DNA from: Gemmatimonadota bacterium
GTDB taxonomy: Bacteria; Gemmatimonadota; Gemmatimonadetes; Gemmatimonadales; GWC2-71-9
Assembly (NCBI GenBank): GCA_016704275.1
Contig: JADJAK010000009.1
Location: forward strand, 1 to 64,000
Reading direction: 5' to 3'
Length of the DNA: 64,000 nucleotides
Shown in pieces: positions 17,154 to 25,360 of this stretch (positions within the stretch are counted from its first letter, which is position 1; every line of letters begins with the position of its first letter). The notes beneath the pieces were generated by a model that worked only from the letters and a program-made list of their open reading frames with translations, did no database searches and had not been told where the DNA came from. The translations under genes and the position numbers were made by a program.

Positions 17154-17537
17154 ATGCGCGTCCTCACTGCGCTCGCTCTCGTAGTTCTTGCCGCTTCGCC
17201 GGCGGCCGCCCAGCGGCCCGTCGATCCCAAGAAGCCGGCCCCCGCTCCCGCCCCGGTCACCGGCTACGGCGCCTGGTTCGGCTCGATCCCCGACATGGAC
17301 AACTCCACGGCCGGGATCTACCTGAACGGCGTCACCGCCGGCTCGCCTGCCGAAAAGGCCGGGCTCAAGGCCGGGGACACCCTGCTCAAGATGGCCGGCA
17401 AGCCGACCATCGACCTGCAGTCGATGACCGAAGTGCTCCGGAACCACAAGCCGGGCGACACCATCACGGTCGTCTTCCAGCGCGAAGGCGCCGAGAAGTC
17501 GGTCGCGGTGATCCTCGGCGTGCGGCCCGGTTCGTGA
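17154..17537 (+). CDS. Secreted PDZ-domain protein
   Basis: 127 residues. A signal peptide ends at AAAQ, then a Pro-rich linker, then one PDZ domain (about residues 50-125) with the carboxylate-binding-type loop and the strand GSPAEKAGLKAGDTLLKMAGK. No protease domain is present, so it is a stand-alone periplasmic PDZ module. Its TGA overlaps the GTG start of the GAF gene (GTGA). Confidence 0.85.
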   Translation: MRVLTALALVVLAASPAAAQRPVDPKKPAPAPAPVTGYGAWFGSIPDMDNSTAGIYLNGVTAGSPAEKAGLKAGDTLLKMAGKPTIDLQSMTEVLRNHKPGDTITVVFQREGAEKSVAVILGVRPGS

Positions 17538-17995
17538 GTCAGCCGGTGCTCGATGCCGATCGCGTCGTCACGCGACTGCGCTCGGCGTTCAACCACGCAG
17601 TCCCGCGGCAGGAGATGCTGACCCTCGCCGCGGAGCTGATCCAGGGAGCGGGTGCACCGTACACCTCGGTGTACCTCTACATGCTGCACGGCAACGAGCT
17701 GGTGCTCGAGGCCTACAGCGGGCGCGACACCGAGCACGATCGCATTCCGGTCGGCAAGGGCGTCTGCGGCACTGCCGTCGCCACGGGACAGGATCAGAAC
17801 GTCGGCGACGTGCAGGGCCGCGAGAATTACATCGCCTGCAATCTCTTCACGCGCTCGGAGCTGGTCGTCCTGATCCGCCGCGGCACCCAGATCCTCGGCC
17901 AGATCGATGTCGACTCCGATGTCCTCGATCCATTCACCCCCGAGGAGGAGCGCGCCGTGCGGCAGGTGGCGGAGGCGCTCGCGGTCCTGCTGTGA
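17534..17995 (+). CDS. GAF-domain protein, free methionine-(R)-sulfoxide reductase-like
   Basis: 153 residues from the GTG at 17534. The GAF core has VGKGVCGTAVATGQ and ENYIACN, then SELVVLI and QIDVDSD, the arrangement of fRMsr (MsrC) proteins. Enzymes of that family use three cysteines. Two equivalents (GVCG and IAC) are present; the upstream one is missing, the segment reading SGRDTEHDRIPV. It may use a two-Cys mechanism or simply bind a ligand. It is coupled to the PDZ gene before it and the hydrolase after it (GTGA). Confidence 0.65.
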   Translation: MSQPVLDADRVVTRLRSAFNHAVPRQEMLTLAAELIQGAGAPYTSVYLYMLHGNELVLEAYSGRDTEHDRIPVGKGVCGTAVATGQDQNVGDVQGRENYIACNLFTRSELVVLIRRGTQILGQIDVDSDVLDPFTPEEERAVRQVAEALAVLL

Positions 17996-18831
17996 CGGAA
18001 CGCACCATCACGCGCCAGGTGCGCGGCGTCTCGCTCTTCGAACGACGCATCGGCGAGGGCCCCGAGGTCATCGTGCTGCATGGCGGCCCCGGTGCGCATC
18101 ACGACTACCTCCTCCCCGGCATGGATGCCCTCGCGACCCACCGCACGCTGGTCTACTACGATCAGCGCGGTGGTGGCCGCTCGCCGGTGGCGCGCGATGT
18201 TGCCGTCGGTTGGCGCGAACAGGTCGCCGATCTTGAGGCGCTGCGCGATGTCTGGGGGCTCGAGCAGCTGCATCTCCTCGGCTACTCGTGGGGCGGGCTG
18301 CTCGCGATGCTCTACGCCGTGACGCACCCGACGCGCGTCGCGTCGCTCGCGCTCGTCTCGCCGGCACCGGCGGCGAAGCAGGAACGGGCCGTGTATGAGG
18401 CGGCACTCGCCGCCCGCAATGCCACGCCGGAGCTGCTCGCCCAGCGGAAGGCACTGCAGGAGAGTGGCCTCCGGGCGCACGACATTCCGGCCTACAATCA
18501 ACGCCTCTTCGAGCTCGCCGTCGCCGGCTACTTCCACGATCCGTCGCGGGTCGGTGAGTTGACGCCGTTCCGCCTCACCGGCCGCACGCAGCAGGAAGTC
18601 TGGAACTCCCTCGGCGAGGACTTCGACCTGCGCCCCGCGCTCCGTGCACTCGACGTGAAGGCCATCGTCGTGCACGGCGACGACGATCCGATTCCGCTCG
18701 CGACCGCCGAGGCCACGGCGGCCGCCCTGCGCGCGCCCTGCGTCGTGCTGCACGATTGCGGGCACGTGCCGTACGTCGAGGCGGCAGCGGACTTCCGTGC
18801 GGCCCTCGACCCGTTCTTGCCGCGCGCATGA
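17992..18831 (+). CDS. Alpha/beta hydrolase, prolyl aminopeptidase-like
   Basis: 279 residues starting at GTG 17992 in a GTGA overlap. It shows the S33 pattern: HGGPG oxyanion motif, YYDQRGGGRS, nucleophile elbow GYSWGG, acid in HGDDDP and catalytic His in DCGHVPYVE. These are the marks of proline iminopeptidases, which remove N-terminal proline; epoxide or ester substrates are also possible. Cytosolic, no signal peptide. Confidence 0.8.
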   Translation: MTERTITRQVRGVSLFERRIGEGPEVIVLHGGPGAHHDYLLPGMDALATHRTLVYYDQRGGGRSPVARDVAVGWREQVADLEALRDVWGLEQLHLLGYSWGGLLAMLYAVTHPTRVASLALVSPAPAAKQERAVYEAALAARNATPELLAQRKALQESGLRAHDIPAYNQRLFELAVAGYFHDPSRVGELTPFRLTGRTQQEVWNSLGEDFDLRPALRALDVKAIVVHGDDDPIPLATAEATAAALRAPCVVLHDCGHVPYVEAAADFRAALDPFLPRA

Positions 18832-19463
18832 CAGACCGCCCGCATCCGTTCACGCTCGTCTTCGGCGGGCTCGCCGAGGAACATTTCCCGGCGGTACGCG
18901 ACGCCGTCGGCGATGCGCCGGATCTCGACCACTTCCTGCTGGCCGAGGCGGTGGTGGAGCTGCTGCGGGGGATGCGGCCGGACGAGGGCGTCGGTGAGGC
19001 GATGGATGATTTCGTCGCCTTCACCCACGCCGCCTACTGTTTCTGGGCCGCGGGGTGTCACACGCAATCGATCGACCTCGCCACCACGCAACGCCTCTGT
19101 GCGCCGGCGATGGCGATCGGCACGCCGCCCCGAACCACGCAGTACATTCAGATCGCTCCGCGCCTGGTCTGGGCGCAGTTGTCCGATGGCGAGCCGCACG
19201 AGCCGCTGGACGGCTGGTTCGCGCTCCCTGATGGCAACGGGCTCCGGATGGTGGCGTGCTTCGGCGTGCATCCCGAGCGTCCGGGGTTGGCGGTGGTCGT
19301 GGTGCAAGGAGATGCCCCCGGGCCGATGGCACGCGAGGACGGCGTCGCGTTGTTTGCGCCGACGATGCCCGGTGGCGACACGGCAGGATTGCATTCGGTC
19401 GCGGCCCCTGAGGAGCTGATGCTGCTCGGGTGGCGCGCGGCCCGGATCGGAGAGGAGCGCTGA
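18828..19463 (+). CDS. Uncharacterised 211-residue protein
   Basis: Not recognised. It starts in an ATGA overlap with the hydrolase gene, has no signal peptide or membrane segment, and ends two bases before the PolX-like start. Features seen: an acidic N-terminal half, a Trp/Cys-containing FWAAGCHTQSIDLA stretch, a GWFALPDGNGLRMV strand pair and a Pro/Gly-rich tail. Translational coupling implies it is truly expressed. Confidence 0.6.
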   Translation: MTDRPHPFTLVFGGLAEEHFPAVRDAVGDAPDLDHFLLAEAVVELLRGMRPDEGVGEAMDDFVAFTHAAYCFWAAGCHTQSIDLATTQRLCAPAMAIGTPPRTTQYIQIAPRLVWAQLSDGEPHEPLDGWFALPDGNGLRMVACFGVHPERPGLAVVVVQGDAPGPMAREDGVALFAPTMPGGDTAGLHSVAAPEELMLLGWRAARIGEER

Positions 19464-19464
19464 G

Positions 19465-21183
19465 ATGGCGGTGATGGATCGGACGGCAGTCGCGCGCGCG
19501 CTCGACCAGATCGCGGCGTACCTCGAACTCAAGGGCGAGAACACCTTCCGCGTGCGCGCCTTCACCGCCGCCGCCAAGACGGTGGAGGGCTTTGCTGCGC
19601 CACTCGAGGAAGCCATCGCCGACGGCTCGCTGGCCGACGCGAAAGGCATTGGTCCCGCGATCCTGCAGACCATCACCGAACTGGTCCAGACCGGCCGTGC
19701 CGAACTCCTCGAGGAGTTGCGCCGCGAAGTCCCGCCCGGCCTCGTCGAGATGCTCCAGCTCTCCGGCCTCGGCGTCTCCAAGGTGCGCGCCATCCATCAG
19801 ACGCTGCGCATCGACACGCTCGCCGAATTGGAAGTGGCGGCTGGTGATGGTCGCCTCGCGGCGCTGCCGCGATTCGGCGAGCGAACCGCGCAGAACGTCG
19901 CCAAGGGAATCGCCTTTCTCCGGCAGGCGAGCCAGTCGCGGCTGATCCACCACGCGCACGACGAGGCCGAAGGGCTCGCCGAGGCGCTGAGCCGCATGCC
20001 GCACGTCGTCGCCGTGCACATTGCCGGCGAGGTGCGCCGCCGGATGGAAACGGTGCGCGAGCTGGTCGTGGTGCTGGTGGCCGATGTCCCTCCGGAGGAG
20101 ATCTTCCGGGCCTTGAGCGCGCTGCCTGGGGCCCGTGAAATCGCCGGACAGGACGAGCGTCGCGCCACGCTGCGGCTCGCAGCCGGCACCGCGGTGCAGG
20201 TCATCGTGACTCCGCCGCAGAATCTCGGCGCCGTCCTCGTGCAGGCCACCGGCAGTGCCGAGCACCTCGCCGACCTCGCGGCCCACGCGACGTCGCGCGG
20301 CTTCACGCTCGCCGGCACCGCGCTCTGGCAGGGGAGTCGCTTCGTCCCGACGCCAAGCGAGGAGTCCCTCTACCACGCGCTCGGCCTGCCCTGGATCCCG
20401 CCCGAGCTCCGCGAGGCCGGCACCGAACTGACGGCGCCGGTGCCGCGGCTGCTCGAGCGCAGTGATCTGCGCGGCTTCCTGCACTGCCACACCACCTATT
20501 CCGACGGCAGCAACTCGGTGGCGGAGATCGCGGCGGCCTGCCTCGCCGAAGGCTATGCCTACTGCGGCATCACCGATCACTCGCGCGCGGCGGCCTATGC
20601 GGGCGGGATGCAGCCCGATGACTTGCGCCGGCAGTGGGACGAAATCGACGCCGTCAACGCGGCGATGCCCGGCATTCGCGTGCTCAAGGGGATCGAGAGC
20701 GACATCCTCGCCGATGGTGCGCTCGACTATCCCGACGACATCCTCGCCGGTTTCGACTTCATCATCGGCTCGGTCCATTCGCGCTTCACGTTGACGCGCG
20801 AGGAGATGACCGTCCGGATCTGTCGTGCCCTGACCTCGCCGTATCTCGCGATTCTCGGCCATCCCACCGGGCGGCTGCTGCTGGCGCGGGAGCCGTACCC
20901 ACTCGATCTCGACCGCATCTTCGAGGTGGCGGCTGCCAACCGGGTGGCGATCGAGATCAACGCGGACCCGCATCGCCTCGATCTCGATTGGCGCGTGCTG
21001 CGCGCGGCACGTGCCGCGGGCGTGATGATCACCATCGGCAGCGATGCGCACACCGTGGCGGGGCTCGCCAATGTGCGCTGGGGCGTCGGGGTGGCACGAA
21101 AGGGCGGCCTCGGCCGCGACGACATCCTCAACTGTCGCGACGCCGACGGCTTCCTCCGCTTCGCACGCGCTCGTCGTCCATAG
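19465..21183 (+). CDS. polX: PolX-family protein with degenerate polymerase site and intact PHP nuclease domain
   Basis: 572 residues, normal length for bacterial PolX. The N-terminal HhH/polymerase-beta part (1-315) has KGIGPA and FRVRAF motifs. The palm motif that normally reads GS-x-RR...GDxD is AGEVRR followed by METVRELVVV, so the first Asp is Glu and the second Val; the third Asp region reads AVQVIV. The C-terminal PHP domain (about 335-570) keeps all metal motifs: HCHTTYSDG, TDHS, GIESD, GSVHS, LGHPTGR and SDAHT. It is probably a 3'-5' exonuclease or AP-processing protein without polymerase activity. It directly precedes the endonuclease III gene, so a base-excision-repair pair is likely. 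Confidence 0.85.
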   Translation: MAVMDRTAVARALDQIAAYLELKGENTFRVRAFTAAAKTVEGFAAPLEEAIADGSLADAKGIGPAILQTITELVQTGRAELLEELRREVPPGLVEMLQLSGLGVSKVRAIHQTLRIDTLAELEVAAGDGRLAALPRFGERTAQNVAKGIAFLRQASQSRLIHHAHDEAEGLAEALSRMPHVVAVHIAGEVRRRMETVRELVVVLVADVPPEEIFRALSALPGAREIAGQDERRATLRLAAGTAVQVIVTPPQNLGAVLVQATGSAEHLADLAAHATSRGFTLAGTALWQGSRFVPTPSEESLYHALGLPWIPPELREAGTELTAPVPRLLERSDLRGFLHCHTTYSDGSNSVAEIAAACLAEGYAYCGITDHSRAAAYAGGMQPDDLRRQWDEIDAVNAAMPGIRVLKGIESDILADGALDYPDDILAGFDFIIGSVHSRFTLTREEMTVRICRALTSPYLAILGHPTGRLLLAREPYPLDLDRIFEVAAANRVAIEINADPHRLDLDWRVLRAARAAGVMITIGSDAHTVAGLANVRWGVGVARKGGLGRDDILNCRDADGFLRFARARRP

Positions 21184-21840
21184 ATGGCACGGGAGGCCAA
21201 GGCCGCCAGGGCGAGCCGCGTGCTGGAACTGCTCGCGCGGCTCAAGGCCGAGTACCCCGACGCCCACTGCGAGCTCGACTACCGCAACGCCTTCGAGTTG
21301 CTCGCCGCAACGATCCTCTCGGCCCAGTGCACCGACGTGCGGGTCAACCTGGTCACGCCGGCGCTCTTTGCGCGCTACCCCGATGCGCACGCGCTTGCGG
21401 CGGCGAAACAGGAAGACGTCGAGGAGCTGATCCGCTCCACCGGCTTCTTCCGCAACAAGGCGAAGTCGCTCATCGGGATGGCCCAGGGGCTGGTGGCGGA
21501 GTTCGACGGCGAGGTGCCCCGGACCATGGCCGAGCTGCGGCCGCTGCCGGGTGTCGGCCGGAAGACGGCCAACGTCGTCCTCGGCAATGCCTTCGGGCTC
21601 AGCGAGGGGATCACGGTGGACACCCATGTCCTCCGCCTCTCCCGCCTGCTGGGCCTCTCGCGGGCCACCGATGCGGTCAAGCTGGAACAGGAGCTGATGC
21701 CACTCATCCCTCGGGATGACTGGGCCCTGGTCTCCCACCTGCTGATCTGGCACGGGCGGCGGGTGTGCATCGCGAATCGGCCGAGGTGCGGGGAGTGCGT
21801 GCTGAATGACCTGTGTCCGAGCCGGCAGGATGATCGATGA
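21184..21840 (+). CDS. nth: Endonuclease III (DNA glycosylase/AP lyase)
   Basis: 218 residues. Helix-hairpin-helix LPGVGRKTANVV at 121-132 includes the Schiff-base Lys127; the catalytic Asp146 is in VDTHVLR. The 4Fe-4S ligands Cys196, Cys203, Cys206 and Cys212 have the exact C-x6-C-x2-C-x5-C spacing. It removes oxidised pyrimidines and nicks AP sites. ATG follows the PolX stop directly. The last three codons and the stop are made of the 7-base repeat that continues downstream. Confidence 0.95.
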   Translation: MAREAKAARASRVLELLARLKAEYPDAHCELDYRNAFELLAATILSAQCTDVRVNLVTPALFARYPDAHALAAAKQEDVEELIRSTGFFRNKAKSLIGMAQGLVAEFDGEVPRTMAELRPLPGVGRKTANVVLGNAFGLSEGITVDTHVLRLSRLLGLSRATDAVKLEQELMPLIPRDDWALVSHLLIWHGRRVCIANRPRCGECVLNDLCPSRQDDR

Positions 21841-21878
21841 TCGATGATCGATCATCGATGGACGATCATCGATCATCG
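21830..21878. repeat. Heptamer palindrome, family C, overlapping the nth 3' end
   Basis: Seven consecutive 7-mers fill exactly 49 bases: ATGATCG three times, ATCATCG, ATGGACG, then ATCATCG twice. ATGATCG arms can pair with the ATCATCG-type arms after register shift (both contain the self-complementary GATC/CGAT steps), giving a hairpin-forming array. The array begins inside nth and supplies its last codons. It lies between nth and the cyclophilin gene on the same strand. Confidence 0.85.
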
Positions 21879-21912
21879 TATATTGTAGCTTCACTTTTTG
21901 AGGATCTTTCCG

Positions 21913-22362
21913 ATGTCCAAGACTGCCACTCTCGTCACCGCCCGCGGCACCATCACGGCCGAGCTCTTTCCTGAGGCCGCGCCGGGAACGGTCGAGAATT
22001 TCGAGAAGCTTGCCAACAGCGAGTTCTATGACGGCGTGCGCTTCCACCGCGTCATCAACAACTTCGTGATTCAGGGTGGCGATCCGCTCTCGAAGGATCC
22101 GAACAACCCGCGCGTCGGCACCGGCGGTCCGGGCTGGACCATCAAGTGCGAGACCAAGGGCAACCCGCACAAGCACGCGGCCGGCTCGCTCTCGATGGCG
22201 CATGCCGGCAAGGACACCGGCGGCTCGCAGTTCTTCATCGCGCATTCGCCGCAGCCGCACCTCGACGGCATCCACACCGTCTTCGGGCAGGTCACCGAGG
22301 GGATGGACGTGGTCAATGCGATCAAGCAGGGCGACGTCATCACCTCGATCCGGGTGAGCTGA
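21913..22362 (+). CDS. ppiB: Cyclophilin-type peptidyl-prolyl cis-trans isomerase
   Basis: 149 residues. ATG 21913 has a GAGG ribosome site 10 bases upstream. Typical cytosolic cyclophilin: RFHRVI (catalytic Arg), FVIQGGDP, SLSMAHAGKDTGGSQFFIA, and HLDGIHTVFGQV. It catalyses Xaa-Pro isomerisation during folding. TATATT at 21879-21884, just after the heptamer array, could be a -10 box, but no good -35 is seen. Confidence 0.95.
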   Translation: MSKTATLVTARGTITAELFPEAAPGTVENFEKLANSEFYDGVRFHRVINNFVIQGGDPLSKDPNNPRVGTGGPGWTIKCETKGNPHKHAAGSLSMAHAGKDTGGSQFFIAHSPQPHLDGIHTVFGQVTEGMDVVNAIKQGDVITSIRVS

Positions 22363-22778
22363 CCCTGCACGTCGAACTCGCAGCCCTCGCCGACTATGCC
22401 CTGGTCGATCAGTACGGCAAGCTCTCCATCCTGGGGATCTGGCGGCACCTGATGGTCGGGCAGTTTCCGGGCGTCCACCCGCGCGCGCACCTGGTGGTGC
22501 ATGTGCGCGGGCGGCGCACGGAGGTGGGCCAGCATCAAGTCACCGTGCGATTGGTCGATCCCAATGGCGACTCCCTGTTCGAGCAGAACGGGATGATGGA
22601 AGTGAACGAGCCGCCGGCCGGCGTCATGGACCTCGACGCACCGCTGGTGCTGGTCTTCGACGTGCCGCTCTCGGTGCCGGGCGAGTACGCGTTCGTCGTG
22701 TTCCTCGACGGCGACGAGGCGGCGCGGGTGCCGTTTCTCGCCTCCGCCGCCGCGCCCCAGGGCGGGATGGTGCACTGA
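22359..22778 (+). CDS. DUF6941-like protein, probable CTG start
   Basis: About 139 residues. The pattern ELAALADYALVDQYGKLSILGIW followed by an FPGVHPRAHLVV strand matches the small DUF6941 family of unknown role. No ATG, GTG or TTG precedes the conserved N-terminus. A CTG at 22359 overlaps the cyclophilin stop as CTGA, which parallels the ATGA/GTGA/TTGA couplings all around it and gives MTLHVELAALADYA. The exact start is therefore inferred. Its stop overlaps the next ATG (TGATG). Confidence 0.65.
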   Translation: MTLHVELAALADYALVDQYGKLSILGIWRHLMVGQFPGVHPRAHLVVHVRGRRTEVGQHQVTVRLVDPNGDSLFEQNGMMEVNEPPAGVMDLDAPLVLVFDVPLSVPGEYAFVVFLDGDEAARVPFLASAAAPQGGMVH

Positions 22779-23368
22779 TGACCGCCACGGCGTGGCCCCG
22801 CGAGCGCGCCTGGCAGCTGATGACCGAATGGACGGCGTCGCCCGCACTCCGGGCGCACATGCATGCCGTCGAGCTCTGCATGCAGCATCTGGCGCCCCGC
22901 TACGACGGTGATCCGGCGTGGTGGGGGGTCGTGGGGCTGCTGCACGACTTCGACTACGAACGCTTCCCCAACGCCGATCAGGCCGCCGACGCCGAGCATC
23001 CCTCGGAGGGCGTCCGTCACCTCCGCACGCTTGGCTTTCCTGACGAGGGGTGCGAGGCCATCCTCGGCCACGCGGCCTTCACCGGCGTGCCCCGGGTGAC
23101 GACGCTGGCCAAGGTGCTCTTCGCCGTCGACGAACTCGCCGGTTTCCTGGTGGCCTGTGCGCTGGTGCGGCCGTCGAAGTCGTTGGCCGACCTCAAGGCA
23201 CCCTCGGTGCTCAAGAAGCTCAAGGACAAGGGGTTCGCGCGCGGCGTCTCGCGCGATGACGTCCGGGTCGGCGCCGAGGAACTTGGTGTGCCGCTCGACG
23301 CCCTGATCCGCGACCTGCTCGTCGCCCTTCGCCCGCACGAACAGGCCCTCGGTCTGGGCAACGCATGA
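22778..23368 (+). CDS. HD-domain phosphohydrolase-like protein
   Basis: 196 residues. HAVELCMQHL followed by GLLHDFDYERFPN gives the H...HD metal motif; a further His (LGHAAFTG) and the Asp of AVDELAGF complete the usual set. HD proteins hydrolyse phosphoester bonds, often of nucleotides. Substrate not clear. It is coupled to both neighbours (TGATG, ATGA). Confidence 0.75.
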   Translation: MTATAWPRERAWQLMTEWTASPALRAHMHAVELCMQHLAPRYDGDPAWWGVVGLLHDFDYERFPNADQAADAEHPSEGVRHLRTLGFPDEGCEAILGHAAFTGVPRVTTLAKVLFAVDELAGFLVACALVRPSKSLADLKAPSVLKKLKDKGFARGVSRDDVRVGAEELGVPLDALIRDLLVALRPHEQALGLGNA

Positions 23369-24777
23369 CCCCCTCGCCGGTGCGCCTCCGCCCGGGAAGC
23401 GGTGGGCTCGCGCGCGCGCTCGATCGCGCGGCCGGCATCCAGGTCATCCCCGGCAACGCGGTCACGCTCCTGATCGATGGTCCCGACACCTACGCGGCCA
23501 TGCATGCGCAGATCGCCGCCGCCTCCCGCCGAATTCATCTCGAGAATTACATCATTCACGATGATGCGGTGGGGCAGGGCTTCGCCGATGCCCTAATCGC
23601 GAAGGCGCGGGCCGGCGTGAAGGTGCGCGTACTCTATGATTGGGCGGGGTCGTTCGGCACGTCGCGTCGCTTCTGGCGGGCACTCCGCGAGGCCGGCGTC
23701 GAGGTGCGGGCCTTCGGACCACCGCGCCTCCGCGATCCGCTCCTCTTCTTTGCCCGAGACCATCGAAAGTTGCTGGTTGTCGATGGGGCGTCTGCGGTCA
23801 CGGGCGGCCTCTGCATCGGCGATGAGTGGGTTGGCGACGTGGCCCGGTCCCGACGCCCCTGGCGCGACTCGGCGGTGGCCATCGTCGGTCCGGCGGCCCG
23901 GGCCCTCGAGGGAGCCTTTGGCCGGGCCTGGACCTTCGCCGGGGGCGCGTCGCCGGATGACGCCAACGAGCTCCCCCCCGACGTGGAGGAGGCCGGTGAC
24001 ACCGCCGTTCGGGTCGTGGCCACCGAACCGGGTCGGGAGCGCGCCTACCGGACGATCGACCTGATGCTGGGCGTGGCGGGGGAGCGGATCTGGGTCACCG
24101 AGGCGTATCTTGCGGCGCCCCAGCGGATGTATCAGGCGTTCCAGGACGCGGCCCGCGACGGGGCGGACGTCCGGTTGCTCCTCCCCGGATCGAGCGACCT
24201 GCCGACGATCAGGAACTTCGCGCGGGTGGGATATCGTCCGCTGTTGCGGGCTGGGGTCAGGATCTGGGAGTGGACTGGTCCGATGCTGCACGCCAAGACG
24301 ATCGTCGCCGATCGGCACTGGACCCGGGTCGGTTCCAGCAACTTGAATGCGTCGTCGCTGTTGGCGAATTGGGAACTCGATATCTTTATCGACGATGAGG
24401 CTATTGGCGAAGCGATGGAACAGCAGTTTCGGTTGGACCTGACCATGGCTCGCGAGGTCCTCCTCCGGCCCCGCCGCCTCCCGGCCCTCTTCGGGCGAGT
24501 GGTCCCCGGCAAGCTTGCCCTGGCCGCGCCTGCCGGCGAGGTCCCGGCCCACGTCCGGAGCGGCTGGGAGCGGGTCCGGGTGGCCGCGGTGATTGCCGGC
24601 GGGCTGGCCCAGGGGGCACGGGCCGCCGTCTTCGGTCCGCTCGCGCTGCTCCTGCTGTTGCTGGCGGTGGCCTTCGTCCTCATCCCGGGGCCGATGGCCG
24701 TGGCAGCCGCCATTCTGACCGGGCTGGCGGGGACCGCCTTGGCCACGCGGGCGCTGGCCCATCGGGAGCGGGGATGA
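23365..24777 (+). CDS. Phospholipase D-superfamily protein, cardiolipin synthase-like
   Basis: 470 residues with two HKD motifs: DHRKLLVVD and LHAKTIVAD, each followed by G-S or G-G-x-N-type residues (GGLCIGDEW, GSSNLNASSL). This is the layout of ClsB-type cardiolipin synthases, which join phosphatidyl groups to make cardiolipin. Unlike classic Cls, there is no N-terminal membrane pair; a hydrophobic C-terminal region (about 425-465) probably anchors it. It starts in an ATGA overlap with the HD gene and is 28 bases before the sigma-factor gene. Confidence 0.8.
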   Translation: MTPSPVRLRPGSGGLARALDRAAGIQVIPGNAVTLLIDGPDTYAAMHAQIAAASRRIHLENYIIHDDAVGQGFADALIAKARAGVKVRVLYDWAGSFGTSRRFWRALREAGVEVRAFGPPRLRDPLLFFARDHRKLLVVDGASAVTGGLCIGDEWVGDVARSRRPWRDSAVAIVGPAARALEGAFGRAWTFAGGASPDDANELPPDVEEAGDTAVRVVATEPGRERAYRTIDLMLGVAGERIWVTEAYLAAPQRMYQAFQDAARDGADVRLLLPGSSDLPTIRNFARVGYRPLLRAGVRIWEWTGPMLHAKTIVADRHWTRVGSSNLNASSLLANWELDIFIDDEAIGEAMEQQFRLDLTMAREVLLRPRRLPALFGRVVPGKLALAAPAGEVPAHVRSGWERVRVAAVIAGGLAQGARAAVFGPLALLLLLLAVAFVLIPGPMAVAAAILTGLAGTALATRALAHRERG

Positions 24778-24805
24778 GGGTCAACCTCCCCCAGCGGGGA
24801 AGCGT

Positions 24806-25360
24806 ATGACGGGCGTGGATGAAGCCGCGCTCGCCGCGCGTGCCGCCAAGGGAGATGCCGAGGCCTTCGGGGCGCTCGTGGACCGGCACGCACCGATGGC
24901 TCGACGGGTGGCCTACACCATCCTCGAGGACCGGGAAGACGCCGACGACGCGGCCCAGGAAGGGTTTCTCTCCGCCTGGCAGGCAATCGCCCGGTACGAC
25001 CCCCGTCGGGCCTTCCGGCCCTGGCTGATGCAGATCGTGGTGAATGCCGCCCGGGACCTCCGGCGGCGTCGCCGGGTTCGCACGACGGAAATGCTGGACC
25101 ACGTGTCGGCCGCCTCGCGCGACGACCCGGCGAGAGAAGTGGGAGCGATGGATCTGGGCGAACGGCTGAACGCCGCGCTGGCCACCCTCCCCGAGCGGCA
25201 ACGACTGGCAGTAGTGTTGTTCGATGCAGAAGGGTATCCGCAGGCCGAAATTGCGGCGATGTTGGGGATTCCTGAAGGGACAGTGAAGTCGGATGTGTTC
25301 CATGGACGTCGAGCGCTCCGCAAGGTGCTCGGCTCGGTGAAGGAGGAGTGGGATGAGTGA
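24806..25360 (+). CDS. ECF-type RNA polymerase sigma factor
   Basis: 184 residues. Region 2 (about 22-90) includes AYTILEDREDADDAAQEGFLSAW and FRPWLMQIVVNAARD; region 4 (about 130-178) ends with LPERQRLAVVLFDAEGY and the recognition helix IPEGTVKSDVFHGRRALRK. It overlaps the next gene by 8 bases. As first gene of the run to 31026, it most likely controls the downstream envelope and efflux genes and itself, with the next protein as its brake. That regulatory logic is inferred from order. Confidence 0.9.
   Translation: MTGVDEAALAARAAKGDAEAFGALVDRHAPMARRVAYTILEDREDADDAAQEGFLSAWQAIARYDPRRAFRPWLMQIVVNAARDLRRRRRVRTTEMLDHVSAASRDDPAREVGAMDLGERLNAALATLPERQRLAVVLFDAEGYPQAEIAAMLGIPEGTVKSDVFHGRRALRKVLGSVKEEWDE

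Noticed and set aside
21830..21878. Heptamer arrays as CRISPR or as a DnaA-box origin
   Set aside because: Units are contiguous without spacers, and the 7-mers do not match the TTATCCACA box; no dnaA, dnaN or gyrB nearby.
19021..22275. A 1084-codon minus-strand frame across PolX, nth and the cyclophilin gene
   Set aside because: No recognisable motif, and it crosses three well-supported plus-strand genes and their overlaps; shadow of codon bias.
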